Positions 34,428-46,174 of a stretch of DNA of 64,000 nucleotides are shown one piece after another. Each line of letters opens with the position of its first letter. Within the stretch, counting starts at the first letter, position 1. Below the pieces are notes generated by a model, which saw only the letters and a program-made list of their open reading frames with translations, was not told the origin of the DNA and did no database searches. Both the position numbers and the translations under genes were made by a program. The DNA comes from Schizochytrium sp. TIO01 (Eukaryota; Sar; Bigyra; Thraustochytrida; Thraustochytriidae), in NCBI GenBank assembly GCA_004764695.1, contig SMSO01000035.1, positions 4,612,040 to 4,676,039 of the forward strand. Direction: 5' to 3'.

Positions 34428-35259
34428 GTAATAATACATTGAGCGAGGCTTTCAGTGGCAATGACCTCGTCAGTGTTTCCTTTCGCGACCCGTTCTTTTG
34501 GGAGCGTGGCGTGGAGACTAATCATTATACATTTGCAACAACCAACCACGAAGGCAATCTACACCATCCCATGCAATGAGAGGAGAAATGGTGAAAAAAA
34601 AATATCATTATAGCTGAAGAACGAAATCTCCGATTAACTGATGCCTTACTTCGTTCGTTTGTTTGTTTTTGTTTACTTTTCTTGAACGTAGAACTGTTCT
34701 TTGGACATAACATTTTATAGCCCAGTACATGCCACATAGCCCCCCCCCCCAAAAAAAAAGGATACACAGATTTTCTAAAAATGTAGCTAGGGCTATAGCT
34801 TGTCGTCTAAAACGACATACTCGTGTTGGAGCTGCCAGACAGAACTTGTTTCAAATTATATAACACTAACTTCCCTGCTTTATAGGAGGTTGATAAACTC
34901 CGCCTCCATCTCGCCCAAAAATAAACGAATGTTCTGGCAGGAAAGAGAGTGCAAAGTAAACGAAAGATAGGCCAAGGCACGATGTTCTGGCAGAAAGAGA
35001 GTGTCAAACATTGCAAAGTAAACGAAAGATAGGCCAAGGCCCAATGTTCTGGCAGGAAGAGAGTGGCATACATTGCAAAACGCTTCGAAGTGCTAAACAT
35101 GCCCCTAATAGACTACTAGGAGCTTCATTTTTGGGAGTGGTAGTTGAGTTTTTTAAAAAAGAAAAGAAAAACAGCTTTGAAAGTTTTAGAAAACTCGTTC
35201 CTTGTCTTCACGTCCAAAACCATAATCGCAACCTCTCATTTAGGTGACAGAACGCAACC
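34428..35259. other. intergenic region between GDH and RAD1 genes
   Basis: Holds the GDH 3' region and the RAD1 promoter. A C10 run followed directly by A9 lies at about 34740-34760, similar to the C/A tract downstream of the MAPEG-like gene. A three-copy tandem repeat follows (separate entry). Confidence 0.5.
34929..35086. repeat. tandem repeat, three copies of about 53-62 bp, upstream of RAD1
   Basis: Copies start at 34929, 34982 and 35044 with ATGTTCTGGCAG(G)AAAGAGAGTG. Copies 1 and 2 continue with GCAAAGTAAACGAAAGATAGGCC. Copies 2 and 3 carry an extra segment ending CATTGCAAA that is missing from copy 1. The array ends about 175 bases before the RAD1 start codon. Confidence 0.9.
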
Positions 35260-36339
35260 ATGTCTCAAACACGAGGAGGAGTTCGAGGAAGCACGCAGCA
35301 GAGCGAACAGACGCACCGCAATGCCCCAGCGTTCCGTGCGACCCTGGGCAGCGCCCAGGTGCTATACACGACGCTCAAGGGCATCTCCAACGGGAAGAAG
35401 GATCAGCATGCGAACTGTGAGATCGACGCGCAAGGTTTGCAGTTTGTAGTCACAGATAAATCACTTGCCGCACAGGGCCTTGCAAGCCTGAGCAGTAAGC
35501 TCTTCGAGGTATGGGATCTTTGTGGAAATGCTTCGATGAGCTTTCGAATTAATCTCACAGTGCTTCTGCAGTGCTTAGGTCTGCTAGGCAAAGAACTCAC
35601 AGACACAATGCTAAAATTGACGTATTACGATGAGGAAGAGTACTTTAACCTACACCTTTTAGAGGGCCGCGTTGTTACAGAATGCAAGATTAGAACACTT
35701 TTTGACGAGTCTCGGCCCGATGGCCCAGTAGAGCTCGACAACGAAACCACATCCCAGAGAACCGAGACCAGTACCCGCAGCCGCGCACGAGCAGACTTCC
35801 AGGCAAACTTTCGCAACTTTCCAACGGTAAACCGTATGATTGTGAAGTCGTCTCAGCTTCGAGATGCCTTTGCAGAGCTTGGTGAGCTTGCAGGTGCTGC
35901 TACGGTCTCGGTGCTCATGTCCCCACAGAAACCATTTTTTAGGCTATCTGCAGACGGCCAGCTGGCCAGCTGCAGCGTTGATTTTCCGCAAGGAGATGAA
36001 TCGTTTTCTAGCATGAAGTGTGAAGAGCACAAGGTTTGCACATACCGTGCCTCACTCGTCCAGTTAGCCGGCAGGGCATTGCAGTTTGCAGATAAGACTT
36101 GTTTGCGCATGAATAAACAAGGAACACTGGCTTTACAGCATTTACTCGTGCAAAACGATGGGGTCAAATCCTATGTGGAGTTTTACATTTTATCCGATGC
36201 TGCCGAACTTGAGTCTCTGTCTGACGCAGATGATGAAGATGAGGATGATGACAATCAAGAGCGTGAGCATGAAGATGAGCCGGCTTCTACTTTACGAGTC
36301 GACCAATCTCAAGAAGATGACAATGACTCTCTCTCTTAA
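35260..36339 (+). CDS. RAD1: cell-cycle checkpoint clamp subunit RAD1 (9-1-1 complex)
   Basis: 359 residues, single exon. The PCNA-like fold of RAD1 is recognisable along the chain: LYTTLKGISN near the N-terminus, ITLQF-like strand CEIDAQGLQFVVTD, MSFRINLTVLLQCLGLLG (the NLxxLLxCL segment typical of RAD1), EGRVVTECKIRTL, SSQLRDAFAELGELAG, VLMSPQKPFFRLSADG and the C-terminal YVEFYIL strand. RAD1 forms a heterotrimeric clamp with RAD9 and HUS1 that is loaded at DNA damage and activates ATR-type checkpoint signalling. The protein is longer than the human one (282 residues) because of a 28-residue N-terminal extension, a Ser/Thr-rich interdomain insertion (about 155-175) and a very acidic C-terminal tail (about 320-340). 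Confidence 0.95.
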   Translation: MSQTRGGVRGSTQQSEQTHRNAPAFRATLGSAQVLYTTLKGISNGKKDQHANCEIDAQGLQFVVTDKSLAAQGLASLSSKLFEVWDLCGNASMSFRINLTVLLQCLGLLGKELTDTMLKLTYYDEEEYFNLHLLEGRVVTECKIRTLFDESRPDGPVELDNETTSQRTETSTRSRARADFQANFRNFPTVNRMIVKSSQLRDAFAELGELAGAATVSVLMSPQKPFFRLSADGQLASCSVDFPQGDESFSSMKCEEHKVCTYRASLVQLAGRALQFADKTCLRMNKQGTLALQHLLVQNDGVKSYVEFYILSDAAELESLSDADDEDEDDDNQEREHEDEPASTLRVDQSQEDDNDSLS

Positions 36340-37099
36340 ATGTCTCTGGAACCTGATCACTTTCTTCCTATCTTCTCGCTGCATCTATTGCCTGTAATCC
36401 TACTTCGTCAATAACCATATGATAATATTCCATATTTGACTTCTCTGTGACTGTTGACAATTACTGACCATGTTTTTGGTACTTAAAGTCGACTGCCTGT
36501 TTTGCGATTTGCTTATTTAGACTTTCTCTGCAGGTTATTTGTTACTAATTATGTCCATCTAATGCATCTTGCTTACACCGTACACATGCCACTGCAACCA
36601 CAAGTAACCTTCAGCGGTGAGATCACGATGAAAGTTTACTGTTCCTTTGCTTTAAGCCTTCACATAATATACTATGTAACTGAAAATTCCATTCAATTTT
36701 GTCATCCGAGCTACACGAGAAACCCATGGTTCAAACATGTCTCTTCTGCCAGCATCTACGTCACACAGAAGACTTTTGGTTCAAAGTTCTTCCTTTCTGC
36801 TGACAAACAAACAAGTCACAGTGGAGATCTCCCTCTACTCTGTTAACATCCATGTTCCAGCGGATATCTCAATTTAACTTCATTTAGTCTGTCTATCCTT
36901 TTACTCCAGGGCATATTTGCATGTAAGAGTCAAGTATCAAGCAAAAGAAATATTCATTCACGACAATGAATCATCAATGATGCACGCATGTGTCAAATTT
37001 CACAAGAGAGATAGTTTTTGCTAAATTTGTTTGTTAGTTTTGCTTGTATGTAGGATGGGTTGGTTGATTAGTTGATTGGTATTAGGAACAATAATTCTC
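36340..37099. other. convergent intergenic region
   Basis: Shared 3' region of RAD1 (+) and RPN7 (-). A 114-codon open frame (36502-36846, +) has no recognisable features and is not called. Confidence 0.5.
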
Positions 37100-38389
37100 T
37101 TAGACATTGATGGCGCGGGAGAGGAGCTGTACCCTGTTGAGAAGCACATCACCCTGCTTAATGACGCTCTGGTAGCGGGCGTTGGTCTCATTGGGCTGGC
37201 TAGACTCAATAACGCCGCCAACCTTGTCAATCTTTGCATTCAAGCGGCGCGAGGAAATGAAGTGGGAAAGCTCTGTGTCAAGGAATTCTGTGGAGATGCC
37301 GAATGACTTTGCCATGGAGCTGATGGTTACACTCTTGTAAGACTCAAGAAACTGCTGGTATGCCTTAATGCGCACCTCGCGAAAAAACCAATCCTTGTGC
37401 TTGGCAATGTATCGGTCTGTACACAGGCGTTGGTTGAGCTTAACGAGGGATGCAAAGAAACCTTTGTAGTCACACTCGTGCAGAGTGTTCATGAACTCCT
37501 GGAGGTTGTCCACGTCGCGTACAACAGCCAGGACCTCCGGCGAGTCGATGACCTTCTTTTTGAAGTCCACACGTCCTAGCGCCAGGATGCTCGTAACCAC
37601 CGTGTAGAAGATGAAGGTCTCGTACGGGAAGAGCTCAGAGCTCGTGAAGGTGGCCACTGCTGAAAGAAAGTCCTCTGCAGCCTTGTTGAAGTCCCTCGAC
37701 GCCATGTGGTACAGTCCCCGGTATACCTTAAGTCTGTTGCGGCGGTCCCAGTCGCCACCCTTCTCCAGGAGCCTCTCGGCCTCATCGAGGTTGGTCTTGA
37801 CAAGCGTGTAGTCTCCCCAGAAAAATCCGAGGATAGCCTTTCGCAACACCACATCGATGAGCTGACCAGTTGACATGGACTTAAGGCTTGCTACTTCATC
37901 ATATGAGGCAAGAGCATCCTCCTTTGAGGCTGTGCGCGACTTGAACTTGGCGATCTTGAGCAAGGCCTCCATGACCTCGATCTCACCATGATTCTCCTCG
38001 GCGTCGCGCTTGAGATCCTCCAAGCGGTCGAGCTCGCGTTCGTTGGCGCGGTCCATAGCGGCTACAATTTTCTCATCCATAATAAGGTTTCCCTCGGAGC
38101 ATGCATTCCTATAGTAGACGGCCATGCGCTCGCGCTCAAGGCGCTCCATGAGGGCATCTGCCACGTCGTTGCGATGAGGAACCAGATCGGCGCTGCATTC
38201 GAACATAAAGCGGAGCTCGGCAACTTCCATTCCCACGTCTTGGCCCTCGTCCTCATCAGGACTAGGGGGCTCGGCCGTGGGCACAGCGTGGACTACGCTG
38301 GCAGCCTGCTCCTCGACGTCCATGGCGTCATTTCCGCCTTGGCCTTCATCAGGCCGCTTCTTCGACTTGCGCTTAAGGAGGCCAAACAT
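37100..38389 (-). CDS. RPN7: 26S proteasome regulatory subunit RPN7 (PSMD6)
   Basis: 429 residues, single exon, ATG start. After a lysine-rich and acidic N-terminal extension of about 50 residues, the chain follows RPN7: LERERMAVYYRNACSEG, an alpha-helical TPR-like region (about 90-270) with LGFFWGDYTLVKTNLDEAE and KVYRGLYHMASRDFNKAAEDF, then the PCI domain (about 290-400) containing EVRIKAYQQFLESYKSVTI and FISSRRLNAKIDKVGGVIE. RPN7 is a scaffold subunit of the proteasome lid, which positions the RPN11 deubiquitinase. The N-terminal extension makes it about 40 residues longer than human PSMD6. It is divergent from the secreted-protein gene at 39552. Confidence 0.96.
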   Translation of the reverse strand: MFGLLKRKSKKRPDEGQGGNDAMDVEEQAASVVHAVPTAEPPSPDEDEGQDVGMEVAELRFMFECSADLVPHRNDVADALMERLERERMAVYYRNACSEGNLIMDEKIVAAMDRANERELDRLEDLKRDAEENHGEIEVMEALLKIAKFKSRTASKEDALASYDEVASLKSMSTGQLIDVVLRKAILGFFWGDYTLVKTNLDEAERLLEKGGDWDRRNRLKVYRGLYHMASRDFNKAAEDFLSAVATFTSSELFPYETFIFYTVVTSILALGRVDFKKKVIDSPEVLAVVRDVDNLQEFMNTLHECDYKGFFASLVKLNQRLCTDRYIAKHKDWFFREVRIKAYQQFLESYKSVTISSMAKSFGISTEFLDTELSHFISSRRLNAKIDKVGGVIESSQPNETNARYQSVIKQGDVLLNRVQLLSRAINV

Positions 38390-39551
38390 TGTCTCGAGGC
38401 GGAGGGAACGCTCTGCTGCTGATGCTGCTTCTGCGTGTGACGAAGCGTAAGCGACCGGAGGACGCTAAGCTTTCGGGGTCTGGGGCTCAAGCTTTCTTCG
38501 TAGCTATCTATGCTTATGTTTGCTTTGGCTTCTTTCGTCTTCGTCGTCGTTCTCTGTATTTATCAGGATTCTCCTCCTTTTTCTTTGATTGGGGATCATA
38601 AAATGATATGGGAAAAGGCACATTTCTATTATAATCTTTAAGTTTTATACAAATCCTTTCTGAGGCCAGTCCCGTTGGAGTTCAATATTGAGGCCAGCTT
38701 CGTAAACCTTCTCTTTGGTCTTCACGCGTTGCTGATCGTCGATCGATGCGCTCTTTGATGCTTGCTTTCTGTCCTATTAAAATACACGTCCGAAAAGCGA
38801 TTCAATACGCTCATTCTTTCAATCAAAAGAAAAAGCAGCGTAACAGTCTTGCAGTAGGAGTTCATACCTATTCGTTAGGAGTGGGAGGGAAGAGAGCGAA
38901 CTTCGTCCAACGGCGAAGAGTCTTATGGGAGAAACACGCAATCTTTGGTATGCTTTTAAGTGTAACGAACAAGGTGTATTAAAGCTGTCTAATAGGACTA
39001 GGGGTTAGTTGAGGCATTGTGAAAAGACGAATGACTTGAAGATAAACACATGAACTTGGATTCTAGGCATGCTCCAGACTGCAGCACCATGGATGAATTT
39101 AAATGTCTCTGCCAGAATCCGCCAATTTAGGCTGTTGCTAAAATTGTCGAACTTAGATTTACGCTCCCAAGTGCTGAGGAGTAATAATTATGGTGACAGT
39201 GAATTATTTATCTATCAGCTACCTATGTAGAGCTAGAGTAGTCTCACTGAAGTCTCCACGGCTGGCCGCAAATCTTTTCTCAGCTACCAGGCTATAAACC
39301 CATGCACGGATCATTTGATATACGCAGTCTACATGCAGATTGGCATGCTCTATGGAAAACTTGAGCTTGTAGCGAAGACCGTCCACTCTGAGGTAAAAGT
39401 CTAGCAAGTCACATTTGGTTGCCACTTCAATATATTATCAGGTGTAGCGTTATTACTATTACAATTACAACATTTATAGCAGTATAATTATTGTTATGTA
39501 CACCAAAATAGCTAATAATACAAAGCAAAACGCGATCAGAGAGTCGAGACG
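38390..39551. promoter_or_regulatory. divergent intergenic region (RPN7 / secreted protein)
   Basis: 1.16 kb between two divergent starts. No gene recognised; both promoters are expected here. Composition is mixed, with an AT-rich part at about 39430-39530. Confidence 0.35.
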
Positions 39552-40508
39552 ATGTGGACTTTGCGGCTAGCGGCTGCGTTCGCAGCGCTGGCAGCTGTGT
39601 TGTCACCAACATTGGCGTGCATGCCAGCAGACAGCGACGGCTCTGTGGAGATTGGCTCGACGACCTACGTGTGTTTGGTGAGAGATAACTCCGAGTACCT
39701 GCCGTCGAAACCGAGGGCAGATCGCTACTCGAGGTTCACGGTGTCTGGGTGTAAGTTCTGCGCTGTGGCGCGCGGGAAGTGAGAGCTTCTTCGCGGACTT
39801 TGATGAGGAATCTGAGGTTTCATGTACTGACGCACGTTAATTGGTTCATGCTTTTAAAAATATTCTCTCTGCTGGATGCTAACTTTGATGAACTCGGTTT
39901 GGCTTTCAATCGTGTCTGCGATGGACGTAAAACCTTACGTTTGCTTTTTTTTGGACTACCCAAATTGCATGAACGAACTTTTTTTAATTTTCTGGGATAA
40001 CATTGCAGCCTACGAACGCAACCAAGATTCCTGTAGAGATGAACTTTTTCATATCGAAAGTATGGGAGTCACATCTAGCTTCCGGAAGCGTTACTGCACA
40101 ATAAATGATGACGGAGACATTTTGTACTTCCCGATCCTCACAGCCATCATTACTGTGGATGAGAGTGGTGTTACTGATATTTCTTGGGATGATGGCTGCT
40201 ATTTTACTGACAGCAGTGTTTCCGACAGTGTGCAAGTATGCGTACCGAATGCGTATAGCTCAAACTCGACTGGTGCGATTGATTCTGTGCCTGAGCCTGC
40301 AGAAGGATACGACACTGCATTAACCTCAGAAACCTGCGAAGGCGAACCTGACGGTTTTTGCGACCTTGCCGTCTATGTTGCCTGGACTGGAAAGGACGTC
40401 AATGGTCGCTACATGGGCAGTGGTGGTCGGCGTTTTAGCGTATACCGCGATTATGATTTGCAGACACAGTATGATGCAATGCGCCTTTTTCTATTGAACG
40501 AAAAGTAA
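39552..40508 (+). CDS. secreted cysteine-containing protein of unknown function, two exons
   Basis: Predicted as join(39552..39750, 40009..40508), 232 residues. Exon 1 begins with an ATG and a clear signal peptide (WTLRLAAAFAALAAVLSPTLA). It ends at a consensus donor GGT|GTAAGT. The acceptor ATTGCAG|CC at 40008 restores the downstream open frame exactly (phase 1, the joined codon is TCC). A CTAAC branch-point-like sequence lies at 39879-39883 and a GATAAC lies close to the acceptor. The intron is 258 bases. The mature protein has about ten Cys residues and several Asp/Ser-rich segments, with no membrane span after the signal peptide, and is probably extracellular or lumenal. No domain is recognised. 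Without the intron, exon 1 would stop at 39782 and the second frame would lack a signal peptide. Confidence 0.75.
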
Positions 40509-41315
40509 AGGAACACATGCAATGAGGATCACTATGTACTACTACGACCATCCATAAACACATTCTGCAAATTTCTCCTGAAATTCCTGGACCCAGCTGT
40601 AAACGGGTAATTTTAAATTCCTACCGCTGCTATCCTCCTCATTGGTGGGCCATCGTTAATTTTGTGTAACAACATAGAGACTGGCCTAGTAACGAAAATT
40701 ATGCAGCTCCATCATATGCGATTTATGTCTAAACTTCTTTTCTTTTTTTCTTTTGGTTTTACTTGCTTTTTGTTGTAAACAGGTGTAGTCAGCCCTTTGT
40801 TTCTGCATCAGATTAGGATAGAGAGAAAAAGTGGTAAAAGTTGCGTCGTACGTGTATGTTACTAAACCCGCAGCCGTGAATCTTCTTCTGGGTGTGTGTT
40901 GAATCTCTTCATATGCGGTGCTATGAGTAGTGAACATTTCAAAGATTTGCCTTTTGCAAGAACAGGAACTTGTTTTAAAAAAGAATAAACCAAGCAGTCA
41001 TGTTTCTAGGGACGATCAACAGACCTGGATGCAAATTTTCAATGAGAACAAAAGCTCAAATCTTACTTTTTCAATTCGCCCTTATAAAAGATACTGAATA
41101 AAGCAGGATGATGACCGAAAAAACAAACAAAAACGAATATAACAAACATGGTGTAGTTAACAATAAGAATGTTTAATTGGGCTCAATTTGGTAATGTACG
41201 GGCAACTTGAATGACAGCCTTGTCAAGTTTGGAATATTTATATTAAGAGAACAAAAATAGAACGCAGCACTTCTTTTAACAATGTCTGCGTGACCAACTT
41301 CCCTTCATGGCTAGC
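40509..41315. other. convergent intergenic region
   Basis: Shared 3' region of the secreted-protein gene (+) and the first AEC carrier (-). AT-rich, no gene recognised. Confidence 0.5.
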
Positions 41316-42907
41316 TTACGAGTCAGCATTGTCAATAATGGTTAAAGCAAGAAAACAATACATTGTCATAGTAAAGATCCCAACGAGGTATTGATTCACC
41401 ATACCAAGACTTATAATCTGACCTTGCTCAGGAGGCGCGAGAAGCGCAGTTAGGTTTGCAGAAGGCACAAAAGTTTCGTAGAACCTATGTTGTAAAGATG
41501 TTGTGTGTCAGGTTAGTATACTGTTTATTCTTATGAGCAGAGCTGAGGTTCTGTATGTTTAACTTACAATATAAGCATCATTAGTTGGTCTTTGGGGAAA
41601 AGATCAAAAGTGAGGTAAAGTACTGCATAGCATGCCCCTGGAATGATGAGAATTCGACCAAAAACAAAAAATGCCAACGTTCGTCGTGAGATTCCCATAG
41701 TTTCTTCATCCCCACCAAGAATTTCACTCCAGCGGGTCTTAGTAAGTTTGACTCCAATCAGTGTCGAAAGTGCAATAGTAACTACAGAAACGAGACCCGG
41801 GGCAATCATACGGAGAGTACTGACAAATGGTGTTGCGAATGAATTGTTGCTAAATACAAAAGTTTGAAGCGGAGTAATCAGTGCAATGACAATCGCAATC
41901 ATTTGTGACGAGACAACTGGATCTATCATTGCACCCAGTAAAAGCCGGCCTTTGCGCTTCCACGTTGACTTTTTAGAAGACATTTTTTTATCAATTGTGG
42001 TACCCCCTTCTTCAATATGAACAGTTGTCTCTGTATTTGGTAACTTGGAAAATTCTGCGGAGGAAATAGGGGTTCTAGATACTTGATCCCCAGTCGGGGT
42101 GTCACTTGCAGAAACAACAACGTTCTCCTCCTGTGCTGTTCCATTGTTGGTTTCTGAAATATTGTGCATAGCGTGTGCCCTATCGGACATTGGCTCCGAA
42201 GTTTGCTGTTGATGAACAGTGTGAATGGTTGGAGTAACATCTTCTATAGCTGGACCATGTCCGTCCTTGACATATTGATTATTTTCCAGCCTGATATCCT
42301 GTACTTGTGTCTCATCATGCGCTTTTTCAAAAGGTGCACCTGCCTCAGCCGTCGTTGACACCGGAACTTCGGTCTCTTCACCTTTGACAAGAGCTGCAGC
42401 GATAAAGAACATGATTGTAGGGATGATCGTGTATATAAAGAGGTAAACTTCTCCCTTTTCAGTACACTCAGAGGTTGTGTAAAACTCGCCACTGCCATCA
42501 GGCTTTGGTATACTGCTCGCTGCACACACGGCAGAGTTAAAAGCAAGAGGCAGAGCTGTAATGTTGGGGAAAGTCATAGCAAAGACAAACCAGTTTCGAA
42601 AACTCTTTGTAGGCCGAGCTAAAGGAACAAGTAGTATACCAAGGATACAGTTGAAAACCATAACCACAGCGCCCATCATGAGTAAAACCCAGACTTCCTG
42701 CAGAACATCAATTGTGATACCCTCACCGAGTCGTACAAATTTAATTGCGGGAATATAAATGAACTTTGCAAGCCATGATAAAGTCTTGGTGGCCTTTGCA
42801 TCAAGCCATCCACGATGCACAGCGTAGGAACCACCTCCAAGAATGAGAAAAATTGGTAGTACAGCCTTGACGCTCGCCCACATAAGATCTAATACGCTAG
42901 CCGTCAT
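41316..42907 (-). CDS. auxin efflux carrier (AEC/PIN-like) family transporter, copy A, two exons
   Basis: Predicted as complement(join(41316..41484, 41568..42907)), 502 residues, ATG start. The long first exon ends at a GTAAGT donor (41567 on the reverse strand). The acceptor ACATAG at 41485 restores frame (phase 2), leaving an 83-base intron. The second exon adds the last helices (VPSANLTALLAPPEQGQIIS, then GIFTMTMYCFLALTI). The N-terminal half has five hydrophobic segments with LPIFLILGGG and FAMTFPNITALPLAF, a long hydrophilic loop follows (about 175-330), and the C-terminal half begins after GRLLLGAMIDPVVSSQMI. This is the inverted-repeat architecture of the AEC family (Pfam Mem_trans), proton- or membrane-potential-driven carriers for small organic anions. 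The substrate is unknown and auxin should not be assumed. It lies in tandem with copy B. Confidence 0.9.
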
Positions 42908-44309
42908 TTTCTAAGTTATCTATTCGATCTCAATAGAGAGACCTACTGCCTGTGTGATTTGGTTTGCATTATGGATTTGCCTGCATTTCGGGATTCGGGC
43001 TTTAATGCTGCATTCCCGTGGAAAAATCTTCCAGCCTTTTATGTGCACCCTGAATCCTAACAGAAATTATTTTACCTTTTTCTTTTACTTTTTCTTCTTA
43101 TCATTTGAAATAGTTGGTACAAAATATTACTCTTTCTTTCTACAGTCTTCGTGTCTTGAAAAGTACCAGTATGATCTAAAACTTTTAGTACTAGTCAAAT
43201 AGTAGTAGCAGGTACCTACCCGAAACTGCGCTTTTGATACTGATAAGCACTTTTTAAAATTTAAATAACGTAGAAAAAGAAGAAAAGGAAAAGCTGTCTC
43301 CTTCAACAGCTTCCTGCTATGCCTTGTACAACTGTTTGCGAAGGAACTTGAGAGAACCGACACTATATAGCTGGGTCGCAACTAGAGATTCGCATGGTGA
43401 TTAATTGGTGCACCCTAAATACGATCGTTTGATATTCTACTCTCACTACTATATATTTCTATCAATTTTTTCACTTGGGTTAAAAACTCAAGCCAAAACA
43501 TATTCCTCCTCGCCATGATATGGCGCTCCTCCGGTACTACCTAGGTAGCACAAGTATATACCGTACTCTGCCTTGCGACGCAAACATGATATTGGATGAT
43601 CTATATGCCGTAAGCCGTTGTAATATCGTTGGCGCATAGGTACATGAAGGTTGTCTACAGGGTGCCAAGAGAAGATGCAGTCGGTTGCAATCATTTTATT
43701 TTGTGAGCCCAGTTGTTACTTTGAGTATATGCCACAAAGCAAAACTCTGTGCTGGTGAAATGTCAGTCTGTAAAAGGCTGCCATGAGAACTTCAATCCTG
43801 ACACAGGGACCTGTCAGCGATCTGGGAATTTTGTAACCATGACTGTATTTTTTAAATTAAAAATTCTTAATTTTCTAGTTCTAACCAAGAAAAGTTTTGA
43901 TACAGTAAAATCTGTATCGCATGTGCAGTTTCCCAAGAGAAGCAGGGAGGCTCAACACTGCTCGTATTGCAGAATATCATAGTACCCACTAAATTGAGAA
44001 GAAATGTTCGAGTGCGCAGCCTTTGACAAGTACGTGCGTACATTGTGAGTGATTTTGCTTTCTAGATATTTTTATGGGCGAAAAGGGGGTGGTGGTGATA
44101 TCATCGTTTCGAAACTTTTGAAATTCATCTCTTAAAACCAGTCCGATACATCCATTGTTATAAATCACGGGCCAAAATGAGTAGTTTAACATTTTACAAG
44201 ATTTGAATGAAAAAGAGCTTCGAGAAGTGCCGTGGCAACGCAGACATGACATGTATTTATAGCTACCGTGAGGAGGAGAAGCTAAATTCTACTACCAGGG
44301 TATCCTTTT
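42908..44309. other. intergenic region between AEC paralogues
   Basis: 1.4 kb separating the two carriers. It contains the copy A promoter and the copy B 3' region. Short open frames are unconvincing. I see no repeat that would directly explain the duplication. Confidence 0.5.
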
Positions 44310-46174
44310 TTAATTGTTGCCAACTTGTCGGTCAGTAATGTAAAGTGCAAAGAAGCAGTACATTGTCATACTCAGTATACCAACAAAATACTGATTGATA
44401 AGGCCCAAACTAATGATCTGGCCCTGGTCAGGTGGTGCAATCAGCGCGCACATGTTTGCCGTAGGAACAAACATTTCGAAAAAGCTGTATAGCAATAAAA
44501 GTTATCAATGTTTCAGTAAAAAAAGGAGGGAACGTTAGCAAACGAAGCATTGTGATGGCATGGCGAAGAAACACACAAAGAAACTTACAGAATAATGAGG
44601 AGGATTTGGTTGTCCGGGAAAATGTCAAGAGAAATATACAAGAGTACGTAAGAAATACCCGGGATGATCAGAGTCCGTCCCATTACAAAAACGAAAAGAG
44701 TGCGCCTAGAAATACCCATAACATCTTCATCCCCACCTAGGATTTCACTCCAACGAGTCTTTTTCAGTTTAGTGCCAATCAGAATAGCGAGCGCGATTGT
44801 GACAACCGAAACGAGGCCAGGCTCGATTAAAGTGAGTGTGTTGACAAAAGGCGTAGCAAAGGAGTTTGAGCTAAACATGAAAGTTTGAACGGGCGTAATG
44901 AGAGCTACGATAATGGCAACGATTTGCGAAGAAACAGTAGGGTCAATGATGGCTGCAAAAAAGGCCCAGCCTGTGCGACTATTGCAATATTTTCCAAAGC
45001 CTGAAAAAAAGACGTTGCCCTTTGCGATTTCCTCTGGCGTAGCCCCTTCACCGGGAGCAGAAGGGTGTTCTGATTTATGGCTCAAAGATGATTGACGACG
45101 ATCGCTACCTTCAGAGCTATCCTGCGGGCGCTCAGCCGTAGCTGCAGGTGGAAGTTCTAACTCAATACGATCTGCAAGACCAGTGTTGCCATAGGGAGAG
45201 CTTCCACTTGCGTTGCCAATGTTGCCGGCAACGCGATATGAACCGGCCTCATGCAACTCTCTTCCACTGTCTTCTGAAAGAGCAGCGCGGACCAAAGACG
45301 TTTGTGGCCGCATCATTGGGTTGGTCGCCGCAGGCGGGTGATTTAGAGGAGGCACATTTGTTTGAGCACCAGGTGAGGCGTATTCCTGAGTAGTTTCATC
45401 ATATGTGGTATATGTGGTCTGCGGATCACCACCTATTGGCAAAGAGTTTTCATCAAGGTTGCCTGGCGGGAAACGCTGCATTTGCAGAGCAGTTGTGCTG
45501 CCACTTCCATTGTCACTGCGGTCCTCAAGCATAAAGTGTGACTCGACATCAGCAAGATCACGTCCTCCTCCTTGTGAAGACGCCGCGCCAATTTCGAGCG
45601 CATCATTGCTGTTATCATCTTCAGCATCCTCTGTTGATGTAAGAACGCGCGCAGTGACAAACACGAGAATGCTAGGGAAAATTGTGTAAATGAACAGATA
45701 CAGTTCGCCCTGAGTCGTGCACTCATCGCTTGTGTAGTACTCGCTTTCTCCCTCCACAATATCGGTGGCTGGCTTGCGAATTTGACTTCCTGCACAAACT
45801 GCAGTGATGAAAGCAAGCGGGAGTGCTGTGAAATTTGGGAACGTCATGGAGAAGATAAACCATTTGCGAAAAGCCCGAGTAGGCTTGGCAAGTGGGACTA
45901 GGAGGAAACCCATTAGGCAATTGAAGGCGAGAATGATAAGACCCATGACAAGAATGACCCAAATCTGACGTAGCACGTCAACCGTGATGCCTTCGCCAAG
46001 GCGTACAAATTTGATAGCCGGTACGTAAACATACTTCGTCAACCATGTCAGCGTTGCTGTGGACTTTTCGTCAAGCCAGTTATGGCGCACTGCAAAGGCT
46101 CCGCCTCCAAGAATGCAAAAGATAGGCACAATGGCCTTGACGCTTGCCCACAGCAAGTCGTAGACGTCCGTCAT
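44310..46174 (-). CDS. auxin efflux carrier (AEC/PIN-like) family transporter, copy B, two exons
   Basis: Predicted as complement(join(44310..44484, 44589..46174)), 586 residues. The start has an ideal context (gccaccATGA). Exon 1 ends at GTAAGT (44588) and the acceptor is ATACAG at 44485. The intron is 104 bases, phase 2, at the same protein position as in copy A. N-terminal helices (FCILGGGAFAVRHNW, WFIFSMTFPNFTALPLAF) and C-terminal helices (FAAIIDPTVSSQIVAIIVAL, TRWSEILGGDEDVMGISRR) closely match copy A. The central loop (about 180-395) is longer, Ser/Thr/Pro/Gln-rich and poorly conserved between copies, a likely regulatory region. The two genes are clearly a tandem duplication, old enough for the loops to have diverged. 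Confidence 0.92.
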
